NCBI GenBank assembly: GCA_945873925.1
Contig: CAMCES010000005.1
Span: 6,654-70,653, forward strand
DNA length: 64,000 nt
Source of the DNA: Bordetella parapertussis
GTDB lineage: Bacteria; Pseudomonadota; Gammaproteobacteria; Burkholderiales; Burkholderiaceae_C
Direction of reading: 5' to 3'
Shown here: positions 56,289 through 64,000 of the stretch, in pieces
How positions within the stretch are numbered: the first letter of the stretch is position 1
How the letters are laid out: every line of letters starts with the position of its first letter
Position numbers and translations under genes: made by a program
Notes under the pieces: model-generated
Database searches by the model: none
Seen by the model: the letters and a program-made list of their open reading frames with translations, nothing else
Told to the model about the DNA's origin: nothing

Positions 56289-56332
56289 TGTTATTTTAGG
56301 TTTACACGTTAAGCTGTCAATATTTTTTTACA
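56289..56332 (-). promoter_or_regulatory. puc promoter with two PpsR/CrtJ-type palindromes
   Basis: Two exact TGT-N12-ACA sites lie at 56289-56306 and 56315-56332, 26 bp apart. On the minus strand they sit over a sigma-70 promoter: TTGACA (56315-56320), 16 bp, TAAAAT (56293-56298). The inferred start is near 56286, giving a leader of about 96 nt. PpsR/CrtJ represses antenna genes under oxygen and light through such paired sites; binding here is inferred. Confidence 0.8.
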
Positions 56333-56348
56333 TAAGTAGGGAAAACCC

Positions 56349-57242
56349 TTGATTCAGGTGTACCTCGGTCGATTCGCTCCTTCACCAACCGGCCCTTTGC
56401 ATGCCGGCTCATTGGTCGCCGCGTTGGCCAGTTGGCTTGATGCGCGAGCGCACCAGGGGCACTGGTTGGTGCGCATGGAGGATGTCGACACCCCGCGTTG
56501 TCTGCCAGGTGCGGCCGAGGTGATCCTGGCGCAACTGCATGCATGTGGATTGTCTTTTGACGCCACGGTGGTCTTCCAGTCTGAGCGTGGCGATGCTTAC
56601 CAAACCGCCCTGAACAAATTGGTGCAAAAGGGCTTGGCCTACCCCTGTGGTTGTTCACGTAAAGACGTGGAAGACGCCCAAACCGCCGCAGGTCAAACCC
56701 GTGCCAGACACAGTGCATCGGTCTACCCCGGCACCTGTCGCCACGGCTTGAGGGGCAAACCTGCCCGCGCTTGGCGATTGGACGTGCAGCGTGTGATCTC
56801 TGCCTTGAAGCTGGCCACACCCGTCACCTGGCATGACCGCTGGCTGGGCGCGCAAACACAGGATGTGGCGCAAGAAGTGGGCGACTTTGTGCTCAAACGC
56901 GCCGACGGCCTATGGGCTTACCAACTCGCGGTGGTGGTTGACGATGCCGCGCAAGGCGTCACCCATGTGGTGCGCGGCGCCGACCTCACCGACAACACAG
57001 CGCGGCAAATCTTGTTGCAACGTGCACTGGCCTTGCCCACGCCTACGTACATGCACACCCCCCTGGTGATTGATGGCAACGGCGAAAAACTGAGCAAGCA
57101 AAACGGGGCGCAGCCCTTGGACCTGCATGACCCGCTGGTCGCCTTGAATGCAGCGGCACAGGTCTTGGGCTTGCCCGAAGGCAAAACTACACCCCAACAA
57201 GCCCTCAAGCAGTGGCTTGCTGCCTGGCCCCTGCCGCGATAA
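56349..57242 (+). CDS. gluQ: Glutamyl-queuosine tRNA(Asp) synthetase
   Basis: A 297-residue truncated glutamyl-tRNA synthetase-like enzyme that attaches glutamate to queuosine 34 of tRNA-Asp. The class I motif is [20 protein letters not shown], zinc cysteines are in [10 protein letters not shown], and the KMSK-like loop is [11 protein letters not shown]. It lacks the anticodon-binding domain, as expected. The start is TTG. It is divergent from pucBAC, and its own promoter must overlap the PpsR sites or lie close by. Confidence 0.95.
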   Translation: MIQVYLGRFAPSPTGPLHAGSLVAALASWLDARAHQGHWLVRMEDVDTPRCLPGAAEVILAQLHACGLSFDATVVFQSERGDAYQTALNKLVQKGLAYPCGCSRKDVEDAQTAAGQTRARHSASVYPGTCRHGLRGKPARAWRLDVQRVISALKLATPVTWHDRWLGAQTQDVAQEVGDFVLKRADGLWAYQLAVVVDDAAQGVTHVVRGADLTDNTARQILLQRALALPTPTYMHTPLVIDGNGEKLSKQNGAQPLDLHDPLVALNAAAQVLGLPEGKTTPQQALKQWLAAWPLPR

Positions 57243-57270
57243 TGCACAGCTCTTGGCCACACCCTTGTTC

Positions 57271-57972
57271 ATGACCGCCGCACCCGCTCATATCAGCCAT
57301 CCAAAGACGATCAAAAGCTTTGTCACCCGCGCGGGGCGCACCACCACCGGTCAGACCAAAGCCTTACAAGCGCTTGGGCCCCGTTTTGTGCTGCCTTTTC
57401 AACCCATGGCCTTGCTCATGGAGGATATGTTTGGCCGAGCCGCGCCGGTGATTTTTGAAATTGGGTTTGGCATGGGCGACGCCACCGCGCAGATTGCAGC
57501 TGCTCGCCCAGATGACAACTTCCTGTGCTGTGAGGTGCACGAGCCTGGCGTGGGCGCCTTGCTCAAACGCATGGGCGAGCAACAGATTGAGAACATCCGC
57601 ATCCTGCAGCATGACGCGGTCGAGGTGCTGACTCACATGCTCACGCCAGACAGCCTTGACGGGGTGCACATCTTTTTTCCCGACCCTTGGCACAAGAGCC
57701 GTCATCACAAGCGCCGATTGATTCAAACGCCATTTGTCAAGCAACTCTTGCATCGGATGAAACCAGGCGCTTACCTGCATGTGGCCACCGATTGGCTGCC
57801 TTATGCCCAACACATTTTGTCGGTCTTGCAACTCGAACCCGGCTTGGTCAATACCAGCACCCGCGCGGACGCTTATGCCGATCGACCAGCCTACCGGCCG
57901 CTGACCAAGTTTGAAAACCGAGGCCTGCGCCTGGGGCACGGGGTCTGGGACCTGTTGTTCCAGCGGGTCTGA
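57271..57972 (+). CDS. trmB: tRNA (guanine-N7-)-methyltransferase
   Basis: A 233-residue enzyme that methylates G46 of tRNA. It has the SAM loop [20 protein letters not shown] and the TrmB motif [21 protein letters not shown] start at ATG 57271 ([14 protein letters not shown]); an in-frame extension into gluQ is not used. Confidence 0.96.
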   Translation: MTAAPAHISHPKTIKSFVTRAGRTTTGQTKALQALGPRFVLPFQPMALLMEDMFGRAAPVIFEIGFGMGDATAQIAAARPDDNFLCCEVHEPGVGALLKRMGEQQIENIRILQHDAVEVLTHMLTPDSLDGVHIFFPDPWHKSRHHKRRLIQTPFVKQLLHRMKPGAYLHVATDWLPYAQHILSVLQLEPGLVNTSTRADAYADRPAYRPLTKFENRGLRLGHGVWDLLFQRV

Positions 57973-58002
57973 GGCTTGCCCGCATACAGGCCCACCGCGC
58001 AG

Positions 58003-58932
58003 ATGGCAACCAGGTTCAGCGCCCACAGACCGCCCAGCCGCGCCGGGGTCAGCCCCAGCCGGGTGGTGGTTCCGCATGGCCACTGGCCAACGCTCTTGGC
58101 TTTTTTGAGTGAGCGTTTCCCGGCGGTGGATGCATCTGTCTGGTCGCAGCGCATGGCGCAAGGACTGGTGTTGTCTGATCTTGGTTTGCCCTTGGGTGTC
58201 ACCCAGCCCTGCCCACACGGCCAAGCGGTTTTCTATTACCGTGAAACCAACCAAGAAACCAGATTGCCAGACCAGGCAAGCATCGTGTTCGAGGACGAGC
58301 ATCTGCTGGTGGCTGACAAGCCGCATTTCATGCCTGTCACCCCCGGCGGGCGTTACCTGCACACCAGCTTGTTGGTGCAACTCAAGCAAAGCACGGGCTT
58401 GGAGGAGTTGTCGCCCTTGCACCGGATTGACCGTGAAACCGCAGGCTTGGTGGTGTTTTCCAAGCGAGCCCAAGACCGAGACGCCTACCAAGCCTTGTTT
58501 CGTCATCAACAGGTTGCAAAAAACTATGAGGCGGTGGCTGGGTTTCATCCGCACTTGACCCTGCCCCTGGTCTACCAAAGTCGCATTGAAGAAGACGAAG
58601 CCTTTTTTGTTTCCAGGGAAGTGGCAGGCGAGCCCAACAGCCAAACCCGTGTCTCGCTGATAGCCAAGCAAGGTGGCTTGGCTTTGTATGGCTTGTCGCC
58701 CATCAGTGGCAAGCGCCACCAATTGCGCATCCACATGAACGCCTTGGGCTTGCCGATGCTGGGCGACCAGTTCTACCCAAAGGTGCTGCGTGAACCCGGT
58801 CAGCCCGAGGACTTCAGCAACCCGTTGCAGTTGCTGGCCAAGCGTATCGGGTTCATGGACCCTTTGAGTGGTGAGTCACGCCAATTTGAAAGCCATATGC
58901 GCCTGCGTTGGCCGCGCAACCTGGGGCAATGA
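58003..58932 (+). CDS. RluA-family pseudouridine synthase
   Basis: A protein of about 309 residues. The catalytic Asp is in LSPLHRIDRETAGLVVFSKR, and ISGKRHQLRIHMNALGLPML is the second family motif. It modifies uridines in rRNA or tRNA; the exact site cannot be told. I use ATG 58003; a TTG at 57976 is possible. It closely follows trmB. Confidence 0.92.
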   Translation: MATRFSAHRPPSRAGVSPSRVVVPHGHWPTLLAFLSERFPAVDASVWSQRMAQGLVLSDLGLPLGVTQPCPHGQAVFYYRETNQETRLPDQASIVFEDEHLLVADKPHFMPVTPGGRYLHTSLLVQLKQSTGLEELSPLHRIDRETAGLVVFSKRAQDRDAYQALFRHQQVAKNYEAVAGFHPHLTLPLVYQSRIEEDEAFFVSREVAGEPNSQTRVSLIAKQGGLALYGLSPISGKRHQLRIHMNALGLPMLGDQFYPKVLREPGQPEDFSNPLQLLAKRIGFMDPLSGESRQFESHMRLRWPRNLGQ

Positions 58933-58962
58933 CCAGGTCGGCGGGGACCTACACTGGCCTGC

Positions 58963-59877
58963 ATGAACACATGCCTGTCCTTGAATGCGGCGCAAACCGC
59001 TGTGGCCCTGCCCTACCTGGCACTTGCTCGGGCCATCGAAGACTTGCTGGGCGACCCCAGCGTGGTGGTACCCGCCCGTTTGGTGCAAGCTCTGCCCGGC
59101 GGCGCCAGCCTGTTTGTCATGCCCGCACACGACGCCCAGTTGGCTATCACCAAACTGATTACTTTTGTGGCGGACAACCCTGCGCATGGGCTTGCAGCCA
59201 TACAGGGCGAGGTGGTGGTGTTTGATGTGCGCACTGGCCGCAAACTTGCCTCGCTGGACGGCCCCACGGTCACGGCAAGGCGCACCGCAGCTGTGTCCTT
59301 GCTGGCTGCTCAACGGCTGGCCCCTGTGCACCAAGGACCACTGTTGATCGTGGGTGCTGGGGTTCAAGGGCGCGCCCATCTGGAGGCATTTCATGAGGGC
59401 CTGGGCATTGAACAAGTTTGGATCGCCTCACGCAGCCCGACCAGCGCACAGGCCTTGGCTTTGCATGCCCGCTCGCTTGGCATGCAAGCCAACACGGTTG
59501 AGGATGCCAACACCGCCCTGGCGAATTGCCCCTTGGTGGTCAGTTGCACCCCCGCGCAGAGCGTGGTGTTGACCGCCCAACCCAGGCAGGATGCTTTTGT
59601 AGCGGCGGTCGGCGCATTCAGTCCACACATGGTTGAGTGGGCGCCCGAGGTCTGCGCGACCATCGCAGGCAAGGGACACATCGTGGTTGACACCCGGGAC
59701 GCGGACCATGAAGCGGGGGACTTGCTGCAAGCGGGCATTGACGTGGCGTGCTTGCCAACACTGGCAGAGGCGATCGCGCGCCCCCCCAGAGATGCGGCCA
59801 GCGGGCCGGTGTTTTTCAAAAGCTGCGGTTGGGCAGGCTGGGACTTGGCCGCCGCGCGCTGCCTTGTCAAAGCCTAA
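58963..59877 (+). CDS. Ornithine cyclodeaminase/mu-crystallin family protein
   Basis: A 304-residue NAD(P)-binding protein. The Rossmann loop LLIVGAGVQGRAHLEAFHEG and the substrate arginine region LDGPTVTARRTAAVSLLAA are typical. Many members near this type are delta-1-pyrroline-2-carboxylate reductases of hydroxyproline or lysine metabolism rather than cyclodeaminases. No such pathway genes are near. Confidence 0.85.
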   Translation: MNTCLSLNAAQTAVALPYLALARAIEDLLGDPSVVVPARLVQALPGGASLFVMPAHDAQLAITKLITFVADNPAHGLAAIQGEVVVFDVRTGRKLASLDGPTVTARRTAAVSLLAAQRLAPVHQGPLLIVGAGVQGRAHLEAFHEGLGIEQVWIASRSPTSAQALALHARSLGMQANTVEDANTALANCPLVVSCTPAQSVVLTAQPRQDAFVAAVGAFSPHMVEWAPEVCATIAGKGHIVVDTRDADHEAGDLLQAGIDVACLPTLAEAIARPPRDAASGPVFFKSCGWAGWDLAAARCLVKA

Positions 59878-59926
59878 TGCAGCGAAAGCGGCGGGTTGTT
59901 TCACCGCTTGACAGTTGGCTGGCGGC

Positions 59927-62563
59927 TCAGACGCGCTCGGTCACCCAAGTCTGAACGCTGGCCAAAGCCTTGTCCAGACCGGCTGGTTGGGTCCCACCCG
60001 CCATGGCCATGTCTGGCTTGCCGCCACCTTTGCCACCGACTTGTTGGGCCACGAAATTCACCAGTTCGCCGGCTTTGACGCGAGCCATGGTGTCGGCAGT
60101 CACGCCCGCGGCGATTTGCACCTTGTCACCGTCCACGCTGGCTAACACCACCACCGCGGTTTTCAATTTGTTTTTCAACTGGTCCAAGGTGTCGCGCAAG
60201 GCCTTGGCATCGGCGCCGGGCAGCACGGCGGCCAGCAACTTCACGCCTTTGACATCGATGGCATGCGCCAACAAATCGTCACCTTGTGAGGCGGCCAGCT
60301 TGCCTTTCAACGCGATCATGTCTTTTTCCAAACCGCGCAACTGCTCGAGCAATTGGTTCAAGCGGCTATTGAGCTCTAGCGGGGTGGCTTTCAACACACC
60401 TGCGGCTTGCGCCACGGTGTGTTCCAGTGTTTGCATGTAAGACAGGGCATGGGTGCCGGTGACCGCTTCGATGCGGCGCACGCCAGCGGCCACACCGCCT
60501 TCGGAGACGACTTTGAACAAGCCAATGTCACCCGTGGCTTTGACATGGGTACCACCACACAACTCAAGGCTGGTCCCGATGTCGAGCACACGCACGGTGT
60601 CACCGTACTTCTCGCCAAACAACATCATGGCGCCGGTTTTTTGCGCGGCTTCGAGGTCCATCACCCGCGCTTGGGTAGCAGCGTTGGCCAAAATATCGGC
60701 ATTCACGCGGGCCTCGATTTGGCGGATTTCATCGTCGGTGACCGGCGCGTTGTGCGCAAAGTCAAAGCGGGTGCGTTGGTCGTTCACCAGCGAGCCTTTT
60801 TGCTGCACATGCGCCCCAAGCACATCGCGCAAAGCCTTGTGCATCAGATGCGTGGCCGAGTGGTTGCGCACCGTGGCGGCGCGCAGATCCGGGTCAACAC
60901 GGGCAGTCAGCGTGTCACCGACATGGAGGCTGCCCTGTGCCACATGGCCATGGTGGCCAAACACATCGGCCTTGATCTTCAAGGTGTCTTCCACCACAAA
61001 CTGGGCGGCCTTGGACGACTCGCCTGCGAGCAACCAGCCTTGGTCCCCGACCTGACCGCCGCTCTCGGCGTAAAAGGGGGTGGTGTTCAGCACAACGATA
61101 CCTCGCTGATCGGCAGTCAGCGCTTTCACAGACACGCCATCGAGGTAGAGCGCAGTCACCTCGGCCTGGGCTTGGAGGCGCTCATAACCCACAAATTCGT
61201 TGGACTGGCCTGTGTATTCCAAGGCGCGGTCCATCTTGAATTTGCCGGCCGCGCGAGCCTGGGCCTTTTGCTTTTCCATGGCGGTGGCAAAGCCATCTTC
61301 GTCAACCGACAAGCCGCGCTCCCGGCAGACATCGCCCGATAAATCCAAGGGAAAGCCGTAGGTGTCGTGCAGCTTGAATGCCACCTCACCGGGCAAGACC
61401 TTGACACCGCCTTCCAGGGCTGCGTCCAAAATTTGCATGCCGTTTTCCAGCGTCTCGTAAAAACGCTCTTCCTCGGCTTTGAGCACCGCCATGATGCGGT
61501 CAGCCTGCTGCGCCAAGCTGGGATAGGCCTCGCCCATCAGGGCCACCAAATCGGGTACCAGCTTATGGAAGAACGGTGTTTTTTGGCCCAGCTTGTAGCC
61601 ATGGCGGATGGCGCGTCGGATGATTCGGCGTTGCACATAACCGCGCCCTTCGTTCGACGGGATCACGCCATCGCTGACCAAAAACGCCGTGGCTCGGATA
61701 TGGTCGGCAACCACCCGCAGCGAGCTGTTGTGCTGGTCTTGGCAACCGGTTTCACGCGCAGCAGCCTTGATGAGTGCCTCGAACAGGTCGATCTCGTAGT
61801 TGCTGTGCACGTGTTGCAAGATGGCGGCCAAGCGCTCCAAACCCATGCCGGTGTCCACGCAGGGCGCAGGCAGTTTTTTGAGCGAACCGTCGGGTTGCAT
61901 GTCGAACTGCATGAACACATGGTTCCAGATCTCGATGTAGCGGTCGCCGTCCTCATCAGGGCTGCCAGGGGGTCCGCCAGCGACTTCCGGGCCATGGTCG
62001 TAAAAAATCTCAGAGCACGGGCCGCAAGGGCCAGTATCGGCCATCATCCAAAAATTGTCCGAGGCGTATTTGGCGCCCTTGTTGTCACCGATGCGAACGA
62101 TCCGCTCGGCAGGAATGCCAATCTCTGTGTGCCAAATGTCATAGGCCTCGTCGTCATCGATGTAGACCGTGACCCAGAGTTTGTCGGCGGGAAGTTTGTA
62201 GACCTGGGTCAGCAGCTCCCAGCCCCATTGCAGACTGTCGCGCTTGAAGTAGTCGCCAAACGACCAATTGCCCAACATCTCGAAGAAGGTGTGGTGACGC
62301 GCGGTGTAGCCCACGTTTTCCAAATCGTTGTGCTTGCCGCCAGCCCGCAAACAGGCTTGCACAGAAGCCGCACGCACATAGGAGCGCTTGTCTTCGCCTA
62401 GGAACACGTCTTTGAATTGCACCATGCCCGAGTTGGTGAACATCAGGGTCGGGTCGTTGCCCGGAACCAGTGGGCTCGAGGCCACCAGGGTGTGGGCGCG
62501 CTCGGCGTAAAAGTTGAGGAAGGTCTGACGGATGTCGGCAACGGAAAAACGGGGCGTGGTCAT
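59927..62563 (-). CDS. alaS: Alanyl-tRNA synthetase
   Basis: An 878-residue class II synthetase. It has the class II catalytic start ([39 protein letters not shown]), an editing domain with [13 protein letters not shown] and [13 protein letters not shown], and a C-terminal glycine-rich end ([20 protein letters not shown]). I use ATG 62563 ([11 protein letters not shown]); a start 10 codons earlier is in frame. Confidence 0.97.
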   Translation of the reverse strand: MTTPRFSVADIRQTFLNFYAERAHTLVASSPLVPGNDPTLMFTNSGMVQFKDVFLGEDKRSYVRAASVQACLRAGGKHNDLENVGYTARHHTFFEMLGNWSFGDYFKRDSLQWGWELLTQVYKLPADKLWVTVYIDDDEAYDIWHTEIGIPAERIVRIGDNKGAKYASDNFWMMADTGPCGPCSEIFYDHGPEVAGGPPGSPDEDGDRYIEIWNHVFMQFDMQPDGSLKKLPAPCVDTGMGLERLAAILQHVHSNYEIDLFEALIKAAARETGCQDQHNSSLRVVADHIRATAFLVSDGVIPSNEGRGYVQRRIIRRAIRHGYKLGQKTPFFHKLVPDLVALMGEAYPSLAQQADRIMAVLKAEEERFYETLENGMQILDAALEGGVKVLPGEVAFKLHDTYGFPLDLSGDVCRERGLSVDEDGFATAMEKQKAQARAAGKFKMDRALEYTGQSNEFVGYERLQAQAEVTALYLDGVSVKALTADQRGIVVLNTTPFYAESGGQVGDQGWLLAGESSKAAQFVVEDTLKIKADVFGHHGHVAQGSLHVGDTLTARVDPDLRAATVRNHSATHLMHKALRDVLGAHVQQKGSLVNDQRTRFDFAHNAPVTDDEIRQIEARVNADILANAATQARVMDLEAAQKTGAMMLFGEKYGDTVRVLDIGTSLELCGGTHVKATGDIGLFKVVSEGGVAAGVRRIEAVTGTHALSYMQTLEHTVAQAAGVLKATPLELNSRLNQLLEQLRGLEKDMIALKGKLAASQGDDLLAHAIDVKGVKLLAAVLPGADAKALRDTLDQLKNKLKTAVVVLASVDGDKVQIAAGVTADTMARVKAGELVNFVAQQVGGKGGGKPDMAMAGGTQPAGLDKALASVQTWVTERV

Positions 62564-62756
62564 GTGCTGGGCTGCAATCGAGGTAGGCGACACCCAGGCG
62601 AAGGCTCAGGCGACGTGCGGGCAAATTTTATGCCATCATCCCACTCACCCTGACCTTCTGATCCGTCCAAGCGCCAGGGGGCTTATGTATGTGGAAATGA
62701 AATACGTGTGCCTTGGTGATACATTCTTGGTAACAAATCGAGAAAATCATCACATA

Positions 62757-63104
62757 ATGGAAAGCCAACACATTTATATCAAATTTCTAACCCTTTTACA
62801 TGCCATTGAAGGCAAAGGCGAACTGCCCGAGCTTGAAATGGATGCCAAACGCTTGCTTGAGGTCATTGCCGTGCAGCACAGCCTGGGCAAAGCCATGACC
62901 GTGTCGGACGCCATGGGCCTGAGCCACATCGCCTCCCCCGCCACGATTCACCGCAAACTCGACCTGTTGCGTGAAATTGGGATGATCGACACGGTGTTTG
63001 AAGGCACCAACCGCCGCACCAAGTTTTTGGTCCCCACCGAAATGGCAGATGCCTACTTCAACCGGGTGAGCGCTGTGATGCAAAAGGCGGGCTTGGCCGT
63101 TTAA
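62757..63104 (+). CDS. Small winged-helix protein (MarR-like), unassigned
   Basis: A 115-residue protein predicted as a winged helix: [20 protein letters not shown] with [20 protein letters not shown] as wing. It may be a transcription regulator or a helper of one. It starts [19 protein letters not shown]. The AT-rich 190 bp upstream separate it from alaS and contain no other gene. It overlaps the scoB stop by 4 bp on the other strand. Confidence 0.7.
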   Translation: MESQHIYIKFLTLLHAIEGKGELPELEMDAKRLLEVIAVQHSLGKAMTVSDAMGLSHIASPATIHRKLDLLREIGMIDTVFEGTNRRTKFLVPTEMADAYFNRVSAVMQKAGLAV

Positions 63105-63739
63105 ATCAGCGTCACCCCAGTTTTGCTTTGGACAAGGTCACGGCTCACACCGTCGGCCAGTTCCACCAAACGCAAGCCCTCGGGGGTCACATCCATCACA
63201 CCCAAGTCGGTGATGATGCGATCGACAACCCCCACCCCTGTCAGCGGCAGGTTGCAGTGGGGCAAAATTTTCAAGTCCTCGCTGCCGTCTTTTTTCTTGG
63301 CCACGTGCTCCATCAAAATGATCACGCGCTTGACGCCCGCCACCAGGTCCATCGCGCCGCCCATGCCCTTGATCATCTTGCCGGGGATCATCCAGTTGGC
63401 CAAGTCGCCCTTTTCGCTGACTTGCATCGCGCCCAAGATCGAGAGGTTGATCTTGCCGCCACGGATCATCGCAAACGATTGATCACTGCCAAAAATCGCT
63501 GAGCCTTTGATGGTGGTCACGGTTTGCTTGCCCGCATTGATCAGGTCGGCGTCCACTTCATCCTCGTGGGGGAAGGGGCCAATGCCGAGCATGCCGTTTT
63601 CGCTTTGCAGCCAAACCTCCAGATGGTCCGGCACGTGGTTGGCCACCAAGGTGGGAATGCCAATGCCGAGGTTCACATAAAAGCCGTCTTGCAACTCACT
63701 GGCCGCACGCGCGGCCATTTGGTCTTGGGTCCATGCCAT
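63101..63739 (-). CDS. scoB: 3-oxoacid CoA-transferase subunit B
   Basis: A 212-residue CoA-transferase beta subunit. The catalytic glutamate is in [37 protein letters not shown] and [20 protein letters not shown] are conserved. It works with subunit A to move CoA from succinyl-CoA to acetoacetate or a related 3-oxoacid. Confidence 0.94.
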   Translation of the reverse strand: MAWTQDQMAARAASELQDGFYVNLGIGIPTLVANHVPDHLEVWLQSENGMLGIGPFPHEDEVDADLINAGKQTVTTIKGSAIFGSDQSFAMIRGGKINLSILGAMQVSEKGDLANWMIPGKMIKGMGGAMDLVAGVKRVIILMEHVAKKKDGSEDLKILPHCNLPLTGVGVVDRIITDLGVMDVTPEGLRLVELADGVSRDLVQSKTGVTLI

Positions 63740-63748
63740 ATCGGCTCC

Positions 63749-64000
63749 TCAGGTTTGGTCGCGGGTGGTGCGTTTTTCGATTCGTTTTTCAGGCGTGGGG
63801 TTGTGCACGATGCGGTGCACATAAATGCCTGGCAGATGGATGTCATCCGGAGCCAAATCGCCCGTGTCGACGATGCGCTCGACTTCCACCACGCAAATCT
63901 TGCCAGCGGTGGCGGCTGCAGGGTTGAAATTGCGCGCGGTCAAGTTAAAGCGCAAATTGCCTGATCGGTCCGCCACATCGGCCTTGATCAAGGCAATGTC
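63749..64000 (-). CDS. scoA: 3-oxoacid CoA-transferase subunit A, C-terminal part
   Basis: About the last 83 residues of subunit A; the gene runs off the right edge. Visible: LRFNLTARNFNPAAATAGK, VEVERIVDTGDLAPDDIHLP and the end VHRIVHNPTPEKRIEKRT. It lies 9 bp upstream of scoB in the same direction. Confidence 0.93.
   Translation of the reverse strand, partial: DIALIKADVADRSGNLRFNLTARNFNPAAATAGKICVVEVERIVDTGDLAPDDIHLPGIYVHRIVHNPTPEKRIEKRTTRDQT

Noticed and set aside
57364..58734. Long open frame of 456 codons on the minus strand
   Set aside because: It is antisense to trmB and the RluA-type gene, which have clear motifs; GC-rich genes create such shadow frames.
60407..62401. Two long plus-strand open frames (311 and 344 codons)
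   Set aside because: Both lie antisense inside alaS, which is full length with all motifs; no ribosome site or family match.
1..64000. Mobile elements, CRISPR, phage or toxin-antitoxin systems
   Set aside because: No transposase, integrase, terminal repeats, regular spaced repeats or toxin-like pairs were seen; the two tRNA genes are intact with no integrated element beside them.

Overview
The window looks like a chromosome segment of a betaproteobacterium (Burkholderiales, most like Comamonadaceae such as Limnohabitans or Rhodoferax). This is inferred from gene content and order: alaC-hom-thrC-moeA, rpsF-priB-rpsR-rplI-dnaB, surE-pcm-nlpD, rho followed by type B L31, and holC-pepA/lptFG. 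It is almost entirely dense core genome with short gaps and many 1-4 bp start/stop overlaps. I see no insertion sequence, prophage, CRISPR array or integrase.

Layout. 1-4.1 kb: methionine/threonine/alanine synthesis operon (minus strand), ending in a cut-off moeA. 4.1-6.8 kb: DUF498 protein, peroxiredoxin Bcp and a PIN-PhoH ATPase. 6.8-9.8 kb: replication/ribosome operon rpsF-priB-rpsR-rplI and dnaB. 9.9-13.7 kb: PEP synthase and its divergent regulatory kinase/phosphorylase, plus a HbpS/GlcG-like protein. 13.8-18.4 kb: Bax-inhibitor-like protein, rlmD and surE-pcm-nlpD. 18.5-22.1 kb: quinone reductase, PuuD-like membrane protein, YggT, aminotransferase and tRNA-His. 22.1-28.7 kb: ppiD, tRNA-Val, hupB, pgsA and dnaE. 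28.8-34 kb: trxA, rho, rpmE2, a glycosyltransferase-like membrane protein and a MATE exporter. 34-42.4 kb: a full phosphate regulon pstSCAB-phoU-phoB-phoR with divergent ppx and Pho boxes between them. 42.4-50.4 kb: LivK-like binding protein, holC, pepA, lptFG, a SirB-like chelatase, cysB and hydroxypyruvate isomerase. 50.4-53.2 kb: a small patch with two truncated genes (trhO and a LysR regulator) around DUF599, WrbA-like and pirin genes. 54.3-56.3 kb: a light-harvesting locus pucB-pucA-pucC plus an unrecognised 30-residue membrane peptide. 56.3-64 kb: gluQ, trmB, an RluA-type synthase, an ornithine-cyclodeaminase-like gene, alaS, a winged-helix protein and a CoA-transferase pair cut by the window edge.

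The most interesting part is the puc locus, which marks the organism as an anoxygenic phototroph although no bch, crt or puf gene is present here. Its promoter has a perfect -35 box, and two TGT-N12-ACA palindromes sit over the -35 and -10 boxes, the classic layout for repression by PpsR/CrtJ. The alpha apoprotein carries Phe44-Leu45 instead of the Tyr-Trp pair of ordinary B800-850 LH2, which predicts a blue-shifted B800-820 (LH3-type) antenna. A well-initiated single-span micropeptide follows pucC and could be an antenna accessory or gamma-type subunit. Other points are an inverted repeat with half-sites 51 bp apart between ppsA and ppsR, two gene remnants, and a GC rise from about 45% to about 60% across the window (hand counts of a few lines).
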